Made by a program: the position numbers and the translations under genes
Origin: Typhlomys cinereus
Lineage: Eukaryota > Chordata > Mammalia > Rodentia > Platacanthomyidae
Assembly (NCBI GenBank): GCA_023101885.1
Contig: JALPQD010000088.1
Span: forward strand, 5,181,501 to 5,245,500
Length of the DNA stretch: 64,000 nt
Direction of reading: 5' to 3'
Part shown: positions 23,240-35,104 of the stretch, in pieces
Position numbering within the stretch: position 1 is the stretch's first letter
How the letters are laid out: the number at the start of each line of letters is the position of its first letter
Notes under the pieces: generated by a model
Told to the model about the DNA's origin: nothing
Seen by the model: the letters and a program-made list of their open reading frames with translations, nothing else
Databases searched by the model: none

Positions 23240-24465
23240 GAAAAAGTATGATAATATCCAAATTCTTTATTGTCTTGGTCTTCAAAATGCAGAGTATTGG
23301 CAACCTAGACTACTAAGGCCTAATTAGGCAATCTAAATCTCTCCCCATACCAAGACTCAGGGAACCTTTCAGAAGAGAAGGTGGTAGTAAGATTGTAATA
23401 GTCTAAAGGAGGGGGGAGGGGAGAGGGGGGTGTACTGCCAGGAGGATGCTTTAGTCTAAAGAAGGAGAGAAGAGGGGGGGTGTACTACCAGGAGGATGCT
23501 TTAGTCACAACAGAAGTGCTGTACCCAGGAGCTAATTGCAGTGACATGTACAATCACTAGATCTACACAATGGCTGGTATGTCAATATTCCCCCAAGAAA
23601 TAGTGAGGATATCTCAGGAGAAGCAACTATACTCATTGGGAATCCTAGGGGCAAGTGCCAGGCAAGTGAAGGAGGGTTCCTCACTTGAGGGTTTACCCAC
23701 TGAAGGGCTACTTGTACTACCATAGAGGCCTGGTATCTTACTAGTAAAAGCGTCCTGAATGGAGCCCTGTGGTCTGTGTTCATGCAAAGCACCATGAGAT
23801 CCGAAGGAACAAGGACAGAACAAAAGAGCAGGAGCAGCAAAACTGAAAACAACAACAAACCATAATTCAGGACACCAAAGACCCTATACAATCATGTGAA
23901 ACAAGACCAGCCAAATCTCTCCCCATCCTAAAGCTCAGGGAAACTTGCAGAAGAGGGGGCAGCAAGATTGTAAGAGTCTAAAGATGGGGAGGACCAATGA
24001 TATGCAAGATACTCCACACAAGTTAGGGCTGCAGTAGCCATAATTGGACTTTGCATGACCTGTGCAATGACTGACATGTCAACGACCCCCCAAAGTCTAG
24101 CAAGGATCACAGGCACTAGGATCCTTAGAGGTAAGGGATTAACAGTCATAACAGTGTTCCCATACTAATGGGGAGCCCAAGAAAGGGCTCTGGGCTAGGC
24201 CACTGAGTCCTTATACCTCTTAGAGTGGAGGACTCAGAGGGAGGTTTGGCATTCATTGGCATTCACACAAAAGGATGCTCCAGGGATTGGGGGGGAGGAG
24301 AAAGGGAAAGGCACTGAGAGAAGGGGAGGGAGGGATGAAAGGAAAGGGAAAAGAGGGGGAGGGTACAAGGGGGACTGGGGAAGGGTGGAGGGAGGGAAGG
24401 GACCCAGGTACCTATTGAGCTTGTATGATTGGGGGAAAATAAATAAATATAAATTTTAAAAAAGG
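23240..24465 (+). mobile_element. Two successive L1 3' UTR copies
   Basis: The block 'aatctctccccat...aagctcaggga' occurs at ~23336 and again at ~23909, each followed by the rest of the L1 3' UTR. The second reaches the G-rich tract (24285-24400) and a 3' A-rich end at ~24460. A ~53-bp tandem duplication occupies 23399-23504. Confidence 0.7.
23399..23504 (+). repeat. Tandem ~53-bp duplication in L1 3' UTR
   Basis: Two adjacent copies (23399-23452, 23453-23504), each running from 'agtctaaag' through a G-rich stretch to 'ccaggaggatgcttt'. Confidence 0.75.
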
Positions 24466-25083
24466 GTAAGGAGAGGGAGCATGGGCAGAAACTCATTTTG
24501 TGTGTATATATACATATGTATATATATACAATTTATTTATTTATTTTTGTATATATATTTATATTAATTCATAGTAAAAATGAAAAAAGAATTATCTTGG
24601 TCATCAAATCCCTTACCATCCTTGATGTTTTGGAAGTCAAAGAGGAAAAATATGACCAGAGGTGATAAGAAGAAAGGAACCTATTCTTCCCAGCATGAGT
24701 GTTGATAGAAAGTTGATAGTGGGCCAGTCATCTACAAGTTGGTGTGTATGTGTGTGTGGGGGGTGCATCTGAGTAAGGCCAGGCACTAAAAAAGGTGACA
24801 GGTAAGATTAGCAACAAAAGAAGGAAATGGAACAGTAGGTGTGGTTACTGGAGTTGCTTAGAGAAAGGAGAAAATGGGACCACTTTGGCGAATGAAGCCG
24901 GGACCACAGAGAGGGACACTTAGAAAAAACGGACTCAGCCTCCATCCTTACCAGCTGCTGACTGGGCCAGAATTTAACCCATGACTCTAGTCATGGGAGA
25001 AGGCTGCCAGAGAACAGGGAACAGGGGGTACTGGAAAGAACATAGCACAATCAGAATCAAATGGGAGCTTAAAGAAGGCTTTG
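24466..25083. other. Intergenic, AT-rich low complexity then unique
   Basis: 24500-24570 is an alternating (TA)n-rich stretch. The rest is unrecognised. Confidence 0.45.
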
Positions 25084-25283
25084 GAGCTGACCAGATGGCT
25101 CAGTGGGTATGGGAGACTGTGTGCAAACCTGCAGACCCAAGTTTGATTCCTGGAGTCTGTGTGCGGGAAGGAAAGAAATGACTACTGAAAGTTGTTCTCT
25201 GACCTACACATACGCACTGTGACATGTGTGTCTTCTCCTCTCTCTTTCTCTCTCTCTCTGACAACACATGCGACACAGACAAA

Positions 25284-25318
<35 letters not shown>

Positions 25319-25321
25319 ATA
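25084..25321 (+). repeat. B2/RSINE-like SINE ending in (AAAT)n
   Basis: Head 'gctgaccagatggctcagtg', B-box-like 'gtttgattcctgg', body 'agttgttctctgacctacac', (TC)n, then (AAAT)10 at about 25281-25320. Confidence 0.65.
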
Positions 25322-25324
25322 TTT

Positions 25325-25500
25325 TTTTAAAATCATACAAGCTCAATAGGTACCCCGGTCTCCTCCCTCCCTCCACCCTTCCCTAGTTCCCCTTGCACCC
25401 TCCTCCCCTTTTCCCTTTTCTTTCACCCCTCCTCCCTCCCCTTCTCCCAGTACCTCTCCCTCTCTACCTCCTATTCCCTGCAACATCCTTTTGTGTGAAT
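25325..25500 (-). mobile_element. Short L1 3' end
   Basis: Plus strand shows T-rich then 'aatcatacaagctcaatagg' and a C/T-rich tract: the G-rich L1 terminus in minus orientation. Confidence 0.65.
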
Positions 25501-26029
25501 GAATAAATAAATATTTACAAAAAAAAAAAGACTCACTCATAGGCTGCTATACTTTTGCTCAAAGCCACCCTTTCCTGTCTTGTTAAAGAACTGTTTAAGC
25601 TCGTTGAAATAGCATAAACGTTCATCATTTCTTTATTTTACCGGATCCAGGGCAAATGGGAGAAAGTGCTCTTTGAAATCTCCTTCTCAGTCTTACAAAA
25701 GATCTGGGAACCAGCATGATAAAGCCAAGGAAATGGTTGCATCTGCAGCATACCACAGGGTGGGCCTACCGTCCGTCCTTCAGAGATTTCGATCCTTTGA
25801 TGCCCCCCCAAGTGACTGCAGACTCTCTCCTGGTAAGCCACGATGCTATGGATTCCCTCACTGAGAGCCCACCCTGAGCCTCTCTTTGAAAAGTCTTTCT
25901 TTGGAGAGTCTTTGAAAGACCAAAAATGCAGCTAGCATGGAACTTTCTGGAATCCTGCATCTAGTCCATCTCAGCATTGCAACACTCACTTGTTCCCCCA
26001 AATAGGGCTGCAAATGACATGTCTCTGAG

Positions 26030-26069
<40 letters not shown>

Positions 26070-26317
26070 TTGTCCTCTACGTACTAGATCTTAACTGATG
26101 GGCAGGGCTCAATTTCAACACTATGCAGCCGTAGCTGGAGGCAGATGGTGGTGACGAAGGCCACAGGAGAGGGCTGCCCAGCTGGAGCCCAGATGGTAGG
26201 AAGCCATGAAGACCCAATAGATGGAAGAGCTTTGGATGGACGTGGATATGGATGGTTTGGAATGGTTAGCAGGGAAAAGAAAAGAGGAAAGTTGTAGGAT
26301 TCACACATCCATCTTTT
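25501..26317. other. Intergenic with (CA)n microsatellite
   Basis: (CA)n at 26033-26066. No gene or known family otherwise. Confidence 0.5.
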
Positions 26318-26608
26318 TAAAAATTTAAAAAAAATTTTTTATTATTATTTATTATGTATTCAATTGTGCGTGTATGTGTGTATGTGTGTGTGTGTGTAGA
26401 ACCATGGACGAATTTGGGAACCACCATGGACACCTCCACCTCCTCCTTGTTTACTCTGCCCTGAGATTCACAGGCTCCGCCCACCAGGACTAGAAACGCA
26501 GGCCACCCCCACTTCCGCCCGGTGTCTATACATGGGGTCTAGGATCTGAACTCAGGACCTTCCGCCTGCAAGGCAGAGGCTTAATCCCTGAGCCACCTCT
26601 CCAGCCCC
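26318..26608 (-). repeat. Young tRNA-derived SINE with (CA)n tail
   Basis: Minus strand starts 'gggggctggagaggtggctc' with A-box 'tggctcagggattaag' and B-box 'gagttcagatcc'. Target duplications CACACATCC(A/T)TCTTTT lie at 26302-26317 and 26609-26624 (15 of 16 match). About 90 percent identical by eye to 42401-42703. Confidence 0.85.
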
Positions 26609-26624
26609 CACACATCCTTCTTTT

Positions 26625-27804
26625 AAAGGGGTTCACCAGTGCATCTCAGGAGTCAAGTTAGAAGCGACCCTATCTGGCTAGGTTCGAACAGGAATAACTT
26701 CATATCCTCCCGTCAGCATTGATTTGAAAACTCAGCAGGAGCTGTTTATACCCTGACCTCACCTCACTGGAATTGTTTCACTGTACAGTGGTGTGTATTT
26801 AACCTCCTTGTGCTCTAGGGCACTGAACCAGTTGTGATGGCAACTAGAAAAATACACCTGCTATTGTTCGGTAGACACTGTTCCAGATTCCCTGCCTGTT
26901 AATTCTCCCTCTGTCAACTTAAAACCATGCACCATCTCGGTCACATGATCTGGCGGCAAAACCCAAGCTAGACAGGCTTCACTGTAATGGAAGACTTCTC
27001 ACTGCTGAGATCTCAAACTCCAAAATTTCTCCCGGCCAAAATGTCCTGTTCTGTTTTTACACATCCTCAGTGAATCTATCTTTTTATTTATTTTTCTACT
27101 TTTTTTCATTTTTTTCTACTTTTACAAACATATTGAGTATTCATCCCAGCTTCCCAACTTCCCTCTTCCTTCTCCTCCCCTCACTTCATCATTCCTTCCC
27201 ACTCCCTCCAACCCTTCTGCCTGTATGCTTCTATGGACTCCAGGGTTCACTCTGGCTGCAGGAGCTTAGGCCTCTGCGGCATATCAAGTTACCTCTCTCT
27301 TCAGGCCACCCCCTGATATGTGCATTTCCCTTCACTCAAGTAAATCTGTTTTTGATCCTCATAACTTCTTGCTTTCCAGCCCTTGTGAATTCCTGAGTCA
27401 TCATCATCATCACTATGATAATAATAACAATAATAATAATAATAATCATGAATCACCATTACTGACACCTGTCATGATCTCTCACTCTTCCCTTATTTTT
27501 CAGGGTTATTCATAACCTTTGTCAGGATGTCAATATCCTCAGAAATTTAAATTTGGATATGTCAGCTTTTGTCATCACGGAAGACATGCACCGTAGAGAG
27601 TCGCTACTCATAAAAGAAAGATAATAAATGAAGGCAGAATGCTTGGATCCAAAGAGGATAACTAAATAATTCCAACCCCAAGGCTTAGGGAACATCACAG
27701 AAGAGGAGGCCGTAAAACTGTAAGAGGCTGAAGGAAAGTTCTAGAATAATATGCATCTGTTGTTTTAATCTGATAACTCACGTTTCTCATGCAGCAATAG
27801 AAAA
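26625..27804. other. Intergenic, LINE-like remnant and (ATA)n
   Basis: 27065-27230 is T-rich then C/T-rich, like an old L1 end. (ATA/ATC)n lies at about 27402-27447. Otherwise unrecognised. Confidence 0.4.
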
Positions 27805-27816
27805 TTAGAACTTCAT

Positions 27817-27860
<44 letters not shown>

Positions 27861-28095
27861 AAAAGGGCACTTGAGTATATTCTTGTGAAGATCCAAGGGT
27901 GACAATGGAGATCCCCCTGAATTGCTCTACCTCCTTATTGCTTTGCTTTGAGGTTTCCCGGATTCTGCCTTCCATGGCTAGAACAGCAGTCAATGCCATT
28001 TCAGTCTGGCTTTTTTACATGGGATTTGAGGATTTGAACACAGGTATTTTGGCTTGCAAGGCAGGGGTTTTAAACCCTCAGCCATCTCCTAACAC
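27805..28095 (-). repeat. tRNA-derived SINE with (CA)n tail
   Basis: (TG)n at 27817-27859 is the tail. The head 'gagatggctgagggtttaaa' lies at the right end on the minus strand. Moderately diverged. Confidence 0.65.
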
Positions 28096-28194
28096 CTCTC
28101 ATGGTACTTTTATGATGCTTCTCTGCTAAGCAACTCCTTCTCTGCTACTGAGATTATCACCTTTCTGAAGCATTTTTTTTTTGTTAAAGATCTC

Positions 28195-28590
28195 TTTAAA
28201 GAAAAATAAAACTATTCAAAATAGATCGATCAAAGACCTTAATGTAAGACCTGAAACCTTGAACCTACAAGGGCAAAGTACTTCAAGATATAGCACAGGC
28301 AACAATTTTCTGTAAAGGACTCCAGTCACACAGGAAATAACCCCAACCGTTGACAAATGGGATTGCATAACATTAAAAAAAAACTTACAGAAAAACTTCT
28401 TTCAGCAAAAGAAGTGATTCTCAGGGTGAAAAGACAGCCCATAGAATGGAAAGATATCTTTGAAAAATACTCATCCGACTAGGGATCAATATCTTGCCCC
28501 TCAAGGATAATTGCAGAGATTAAACACTAAGAAACCTGCAAATCTTCTTATCAATAAATGGACTGACAAACTGACATTCAGGTTCAGATG
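28195..28590 (+). mobile_element. L1 ORF2 C-terminal fragment
   Basis: Degraded coding text parallel to the ORF2 C-terminal region, e.g. 'cagcccatagaatggaaaga', matching the ORF2 RQPxxWEKI segment. Multiple stops. Confidence 0.6.
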
Positions 28591-29786
28591 GGAATTGCTG
28601 CCTTAACAACAAAAGCAGAAAGTTATTGAAGAAGAACTCAGTGTCAACTTCTGACCCCCACAGTCATGACATGCGTCCCTGAATACATGTGCATATGCAC
28701 ACGCACAAGCACACAGTCCCTCCCGCAACTACTACCACTACACACATACGTATACAAAAGTAACAATGGAGTTCAGCCCTGTCTGCAGACACGCTCACCC
28801 TGGCACTGTCTCTCACGGCAGAACATTCAGGTGGGCCTCTTTCTATGGACCAATGAAAACTGAACAGGAATTCACATCTTGGTGTCTCACTGTGATAACT
28901 ATGGATCGTATGTGGAAGACTGTCTTCCTATTTACACGTGACCTATTCACTAGTTAATATGATCTTTGGGTCTCTGTAATAGATCCTCAGAGACTGTAGG
29001 TAACTCTGGTTAGTTCATGGCAAGCTACACTTCACATTCATAAAAGGCAATAGCTATTTCAAGGCTATCTATAGTGAACTCATCATTTCTAATCAAAAGA
29101 TCTGTCCCCTTCTGCTTCTTCACTTGATGTAGTTCTAGACCTAGACACGTCTTTCTGCTGATGGCTATATATATGGATGGCTATATATATATAACAACTG
29201 GACAAAAAGAACCATTCCAGGAGTCCTTTTGCCACGCGCCTCTACCAAGACTGCAGGACTCAAAAAGATCACATAAGGACACAAGTTTGAGTACTTTGCC
29301 AAGTTTAAGTGCATCTTTTGTTGATGAAGTCGTAAGAGGCGTTTCTTAATGAGACGACTTACTGTGTTTCAGCTTGGCTCTGTTTTAGTCTGTTTCTCTG
29401 CACTTCTCATTGTTTCCCTTTGTCTTCCCTGCCATAGAGATCCATTTGCCCCTGCACTGAGCTGAGTTCTCTCCCATGCTTCTCTCACCTGCTCTCCCTG
29501 TCAGTTCATGCATTTTCTTCAGTGTCTATGTATCCATCAGACAATCCTTAGGACAAAGCAAGGGGTGCCTGACACATGTTCTTGCTCAGCAAATTTCAGG
29601 GGAGTAAACTAGCAATTGGAGCAATGAAGGACCTCTTAGAGACCAGCCATCAACTCCCTCACTTTCAAGTCCAGAAGTGAATTGGAAACATTCTGGGTGG
29701 TTGAATGGTTTGCTCACAGCCATTTCAGGAAAGAACCACTCCGTGGCCCAGCGCTCCTGCCATTTGCAAGTCATCCTCAACTTCCT
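28591..29786. other. Intergenic, mostly unrecognised
   Basis: 28630-28760 resembles a worn SINE tail with CA-rich sequence. No gene. Confidence 0.4.
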
Positions 29787-30688
29787 GGCAGCTCTTCTGA
29801 AAGAAGGTGAAATGCTCCAGGAAGAAGGATGCCCTGGGGTCTGACAAGCCTCCCTTCCTGCTTCGAGGACTCTAAGTTCCTTTTAGGGAGATCACGCTTC
29901 CTCAGTCTTTTCCTTGCTTTCTTTTTGAAAGCAAGATGTACTGATAGTAAGAAAAAGAGATGAACTCCTGGACACTTCGGAAGTCCTGGAGGGACACGGG
30001 AGGCCCATCTCTTGGTTTTCATGACCATGGAGACTTTCTCCCTCCACAGACTTACTTTGAAAGTTCAACTGAAGAAACTGCCAGTTTTCAAACTGTGCTT
30101 CAGGGACCCTGGAGTTCCGCGGGGCGCCTGATGGGGAGAGGAAGATGTTATCCCCTGGGTTTGGCTCTGCCTCCTGTTCAATCAAGGCAGCTCCTCTTTC
30201 ATGTATGTGTTCAGTACACTAGTCCAGGCATGCTTTGTGCAAAGATAAATATTCCACTCCTGAAATAATATTCATGGTCAACAGTCCTCTCATTTGATCA
30301 CTAGGAAATTAGAGGTCAGAGAAAGAAAACATGTTGCAAGAGGAGGGATTGAAACGCAGTTCCTCTGACTGTTTTCTCTCCCGTGTCCTAACCGTGTACT
30401 TTTCTCTCCATGAAGAACCGCTCACATGACCACACACACGGTGGAATCAGAAGGCCAGGGGACACCTGGCCTTCACCAGATTCTAGTGGCAGTGGTCTAG
30501 TGGCACTCTCCAGGTCTCTTCCCCATTGGCCCCCAGCTTCGTCCCCTTTCTCCTCTCTCGGCCTCACCATCTGCTCTTCGTACCTGCTTGTCCTCAGAAG
30601 CTCCATGTCTGCCACATGGTGAGAACTCCAGTCCCTCATCCTCTTCCTAGAAAGTCATGACTCTGTTCAGGACTTAAGGGACAGAGTA

Positions 30689-30689
<1 letters not shown>

Positions 30690-30742
<53 letters not shown>
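30690..30742 (+). repeat. (TG)n microsatellite
   Basis: About 26 uninterrupted TG units. Confidence 0.95.
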
Positions 30743-30744
<2 letters not shown>

Positions 30745-30799
30745 GTGTGTATACATGTGCTATTAAGACAGTTTATTTCCCCTAGCCCTGACACTATAT

Positions 30800-30955
30800 A
30801 TGTGCCTACTCATTTTACTGGGGAGGGAGGGGTTAGGGGAAGGGGAGCAGGGGGTTCTGGGGAAGGAGAAGGGAGGGAGGGAACTGGTGTACCTATTAAG
30901 TTTGTATGAGTGGAAATAATAATAAAAAGTTATTAAAAAAAAAAAGAAACCATGA
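30800..30955 (+). mobile_element. Short L1 3' end inside arm B
   Basis: G-rich tract, then 'acctattaagtttgtatgag' and A-rich tail. Absent from arm A, so inserted after the duplication. Confidence 0.75.
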
Positions 30956-31560
30956 AAAAAATAGCACTGGACTGATTGAGCTGACCATGAGGTAATTCTC
31001 CCAACCATATTGAGGCATAGACAGATTTCTTCAAGCACAATGATTCAAGCTCCAAGCCAAGAAAGGGAAGTCTCTGAGGTACCAGAAAATCCAAACTTAA
31101 AGTGAAGAGCAAGTAGCACTGAAGAGCAAGTGGCATCGGAGCCCTGTGGGCTGAGGGACATTTCGGAGCCAGGCAAGGTACTGGGCTGTAGGAAGTATGC
31201 AGGTCACTGTTCCTGTGTTCAGCATGCTGGGGGTGCCAGAGCTCGCCCCATAGTCAGGAAGGTCTGTGTCCACACACTTATCTTGGTTCTACCTCGACTC
31301 AAACCCGATCTTAGCGTTAACCCTGGGTCAGTGAGTATCAGGCCTCAGCAAGGGGCAAGGCTGAATCCCCAGGAGGGACAGCACCAGATCCCCCTGCACA
31401 CAAGCCTGGTGGAAAGAAAGACTCAGAAGAACACACTGTGCACACGAGGAGACCAAGGAGGGGTCCTAGCAGACACAACAGGGAGGGAAATCCGCAGAAT
31501 GCAACGGAAGCTTCTTCAGTTGACTCAGTGAACTATTGAATCATGGCTTTGAGTTGAGCA

Positions 31561-32647
31561 GATTGTCCCAACTAGGTTACAACCGTTGGTGACACCATTC
31601 ATGGTCTGGCCTACCACAATAAAGGAAAGATATGACCCAAATGATCACTTCTTTATTGTAACACTCCAAGAGTAGGAGACTGTCATTGAAACCTCTTTGT
31701 TCATTGACTTTCAAACTATTGATGTTCAAGTCGTAAAATAAAACCCTAGAAAACAAACGCCAGACCAAAATTTCTGCCACGCGTTTCCTTAGCAGAAAAT
31801 TTAAGTCAATATCTTTAAAGGCCATTTCTTGTTTACAGTCTCATTTCCAACACTTTGAACTCTTCCAACACCTCAAGAGTTTGACATATCCTGCAGAGTA
31901 GCCATTATACTGTTCAAGGTGTTCTAATGAGAGGGGCCATGTCTTGTGTGTGGTCTCCTTCTCTCTTTGACTTGCAGTCTGAAGTTCTGAAAAAAAAAGT
32001 ATGAAGGGTCAAAAACCAAAGACCTCAAGATTGTTATTGCAAAATTGTTGCTGTTGTAGCTGAGGAGATAATTATAAATCTGAAAGAAGTTACAGAATTT
32101 GCCCGGCAGGAGCCAATCCTGGCATTGGATGGGTGAATCACTCCCAATCTTATTATAATACCAAGGAGGCTGAATATATTAAATGGTGTCCCTTGCATAG
32201 TCTAGAAACTTCTGTTCAGTATGGTCACTAGTCTGCTGAAGGGTATTCATACACGCCAGCTACCTCCCCTCAGTCCTTTAAACTCTAAGAGGTAAATAAC
32301 AATTTCTTTTCAGTTTAAATACCCAGTTAAAGTTAAAAAAGCTCTAGCCCTGCTTATCTCATTTTTCTAGCATTGTGAAAGAGGCAGGTGGAGCTCTTAA
32401 TCATGACTCTGCATCTACCCGCACCTATCTGCCTGTGTCATTCTTTGCTGCATTGTAGTCTTCTTCCTGGTTTCTCTTTATCCCTAACCATCACTCTCTT
32501 AACTGATGATTACCTAGCACCCTGTTATCAAGCAGATATTGCAGAGATGCTCTGTAAGCTAACCAGTAAATAAAAAGTATAAAACCCAAGACACGACCAC
32601 ACATGTTACACGAGGCTCTGGGAAGGAAGCCCCCGAGTCCCAGTCAG
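31561..32647. other. Downstream of the OR, nothing recognised
   Basis: Presumed 3' flank of the minus-strand OR. No other gene or repeat identified. Confidence 0.4.
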
Positions 32648-33682
32648 TCAAATAAACGTCACTGCTTGAAGTCCTGATGTCCCATTTTCTCCATCTATGC
32701 AAGTTTCTGCAACACTTCCACGACAGTTCATTAGCACTGACTGCGAGGAGAAGCATCTCTTCTTCTGACATCTCTTCATGGCATCTTTGATTTCCTTGTT
32801 CCTCAGACTGTAAATCAAAGGGTTCAGCATTGGAATCACCACAGTGTAGAAGATGGATACCATCTTGTCATAGTCCTGAGAGCCATCAGAGCTGGGGCGC
32901 ATATAGACAAAAAGTCCAGATCCGTAGAAAAGGGTGACTGCCGCCACGTGCGAGGCACAAGTATTGAATGCTTTGGACCTGCCTTCTGTAGAAGTGATCT
33001 TTAAGATGGCGCCCACAATGTAACCATAGGAGATCAGGATGACTGAGACGGATGCCATCCCAAAAATCACCGCAATCACAAATTTCATGACCTGCAGAGA
33101 AAAAGTTTCAGAGCAGGATAGGACTAACAATTGAGGCAGATCACAAAAGAAGTGGTTGATAATATTGGTCCCACAGAAATGGAGCTTGAGGAGAGCACAC
33201 AGTTGAACCAGTGAACCAAAGAGTCCAGTGACATAGGTCCCAGCCACCATCTGCATGCAGAGGGAGGGAGACATGATGGCTGTATACAGCAGAGGATTGC
33301 AGATGGCAGCGTATCGGTCATAAGCCATGGCCGCCAGAAGACAGCACTCGGTCAGACCAAGGCTTGAGAAGAAGAAGTACTGCATAGTACACCTCATAAA
33401 GGAGATGGGTTTGTCCTTCTGGAAGAATCCTGACAGCATCGGGGGGGTTATAGCAGTCACGTAGCATAAATCCAAAAAGGATAAATTACTGAGGAAGAAA
33501 TACATGGGTGTATGGATATAGGGGTCTATCCTGATCAGGACGATGAGGCCCAGGTTCCATACCACTGTGGAAAGGTAAGCCCCCAAAAATACCACAAAAA
33601 GGGTAGGCCTGAGCCTGGGGAAATCTGAGAACCCCACCAGAATGAATTTGGCGATTGTTGCATTCTCTCTTCCTCCAGTCAT
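32648..33682 (-). CDS. Olfactory receptor, OR5A/OR5AN-like, long C-tail
   Basis: A 344-residue single-exon class A odorant receptor. Landmarks: glycosylation site NAT (7-9); WNLGLIVLI TM1 (42-50); TPMYFFLSNLSFLDLCY TM2; Cys98; MAYDRYAAICNPLLY (119-133); Cys170, Cys180 and Cys190; SYGYIVGAILKI TM5; KAFNTCASH (237-245); PMLNPLIYSLRNKEIKDAMKR (284-304). The start MTGGRENAT parallels that of OR5AN1. A splice acceptor lies 20 nt upstream of the ATG, as in the OR5AN1-like locus. The receptor core is intact and canonical. It continues about 30 residues beyond where OR5AN1 relatives stop (tail roughly 311-344, Cys- and Ser-rich), as if the ancestral stop was lost. Likely functional at the core; the effect of the tail on trafficking is unknown. 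Confidence 0.93.
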   Translation of the reverse strand: MTGGRENATIAKFILVGFSDFPRLRPTLFVVFLGAYLSTVVWNLGLIVLIRIDPYIHTPMYFFLSNLSFLDLCYVTAITPPMLSGFFQKDKPISFMRCTMQYFFFSSLGLTECCLLAAMAYDRYAAICNPLLYTAIMSPSLCMQMVAGTYVTGLFGSLVQLCALLKLHFCGTNIINHFFCDLPQLLVLSCSETFSLQVMKFVIAVIFGMASVSVILISYGYIVGAILKITSTEGRSKAFNTCASHVAAVTLFYGSGLFVYMRPSSDGSQDYDKMVSIFYTVVIPMLNPLIYSLRNKEIKDAMKRCQKKRCFSSQSVLMNCRGSVAETCIDGENGTSGLQAVTFI

Positions 33683-33701
33683 TGTCTTGGGGCTTCTTAA
33701 A

Positions 33702-33717
33702 CCTGCAGAAAGAAACG
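33702..33717 (-). promoter_or_regulatory. Splice acceptor before the OR coding exon
   Basis: Minus strand reads 'gtttctttctgcag' then the exon, giving a 20-nt leader (33702-33683) ending CCCCAAGACA before the ATG. The OR5AN1-like locus has the matching leader end CACCAAGACA. OR genes commonly carry a 5' UTR intron here. Confidence 0.7.
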
Positions 33718-33739
33718 TGGGTTAAAAATAGGCTATTCT

Positions 33740-33985
33740 GGGGGCTGGAGAGATAGTTCAGAGGTTAAGTCTCTGCCTCACAAGGAAAGGGGACCTGAGT
33801 CTAGATCTCAGATCCCAAGTGAAAACGCACAGAGGAAATGGTAGCAGCCTGCACTTCTGACCCTGGAAGGCAGAGCCTGGGAAGCCCTAGAACAAAACTA
33901 AAAGAAGGTAGAGCAACCCAGGATGAGTCCCAAAGTCACCCTTGGACCTTTGCAAGCACACATAGTGCACACAGAAAAAGGAACA
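33740..33985 (+). repeat. tRNA-derived SINE
   Basis: 'ggggctggagagatagttca' head, B-box-like 'gagtctagatctc', body 'aaggtagagcaacccaggat'. It lies just upstream of the OR acceptor, inside the presumed intron. Confidence 0.75.
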
Positions 33986-34114
33986 TTACATTATGGAACT
34001 TCTTTGGCTTGAAAAACAGTAAAAGAAAATAAATTAACCATAATAAAGCTAACTTTCACAATACAAAAAATAATAGTACTGTGAAAACTGTTGGAAATCC
34101 CACTTCTCACCACT

Positions 34115-34475
34115 TTTTTTTTTTATTTCCACTCATACAAACTTAACAGGTACACTGGTCCCCTCCCTCCAATCCCCCACCCTTCCTCCCTCCCCATCCC
34201 CTAGTGCCTCCTCCTTCCATCCCCGGAGCATCCTTAAATGTGCATGCCCAACTCTCCTCTGGGTTCTACTCTCTGATGAGGTGCAAGGACCCAGTGGCAT
34301 TTCCCAGAACCTTTTCCTGTGTCCCACTTAAGCATAGGAACACTACTGTGGCTGTCAAACCCTTGCCTCCTAGTGCCGTTAGTAAATGCTAGACTTTGTG
34401 GGGTCAATAGTGTGTTGGACATTGCGAAGGGTATGCAAAGTCCAATTATGATTGCTTTGGTCCTAACTTGTTTCA
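34115..34475 (-). mobile_element. L1 3' end, 5'-truncated
   Basis: T-run, 'actcatacaaacttaacagg', C/T-rich tract, then the L1 3' UTR body on the minus strand. Confidence 0.8.
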
Positions 34476-34744
34476 CTTTTTAACAGATGTCAACTTTTGT
34501 CTAAATATCGGTATCACTTTATGCTGATATGAACACTGGATGACCATACTTCTTGCTTCCTTATTGGCAGCATTGCCTATAATCATTCAGTTTTTATCTT
34601 TGACAATTTTACAGTTAAAAATAATTTCATTGTTTTGAATTAAATTCGCATTTGCTTTAATAACATAAATATTTCTACATTTGTATATGGTATTTTCCAT
34701 TACTTATTTGTAAGAATTCTCTCTACATTAAAAAAAATTAATTT

Positions 34745-35025
34745 GGGGCCTAAAAAATGGCTCAGGGGTTAAGTAAGACTTTGCTTCACAAGCAAAAGGA
34801 CATGAGTTCAGAATCCAGCTTCCAAGTGAAAAATGCCAAGCAGAAATTGTGTGCGCTTCCAGTGCTGAGGGACCAGAGCCTGGAAAAGCTCAGAGCAAAG
34901 CAATAAGGAAGTAAAGCAATACAGGATAATTCCTTGGGTCTCCACAGGCACACACAGTGCCTTCTTTCACATGTCCTCCCTCAAGCATACATACCCACAC
35001 CTACACGTGCAAAAAACGAAATATA
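34745..35025 (+). repeat. tRNA-derived SINE, diverged
   Basis: 'ggggcctaaaaaatggctca' head, 'gagttcagaatccag' B-box region and the family body 'gcaataaggaagtaaagcaa'. Confidence 0.65.
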
Positions 35026-35104
35026 TTTTTAATTCATTGTCCCTAACATATAACAATCATTCTCTAAGCTTACCATTTATTATCAACATTAGTTATTTTG
35101 TGTT

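Larger units (their letters stand above)
29787..31560 (-). repeat. Inverted duplication, arm B
   Basis: Reverse-complement partner of 4620-6335. It carries two extra pieces absent from arm A: a long (TG)n (30690-30742) and an L1 3' end (about 30800-30955). The frame at 29892-30185 (-) is open for 97 codons here but interrupted in arm A. It ends about 1.1 kb from the OR at 32648. Confidence 0.75.

Noticed and set aside
26318..26608. tRNA gene suggested by A and B boxes
   Set aside because: The boxes belong to a SINE head; no cloverleaf or terminator-bounded tRNA.
30690..30742. CRISPR-like or regulatory array
   Set aside because: Simple TG microsatellite; no spacer-repeat alternation anywhere in the window.
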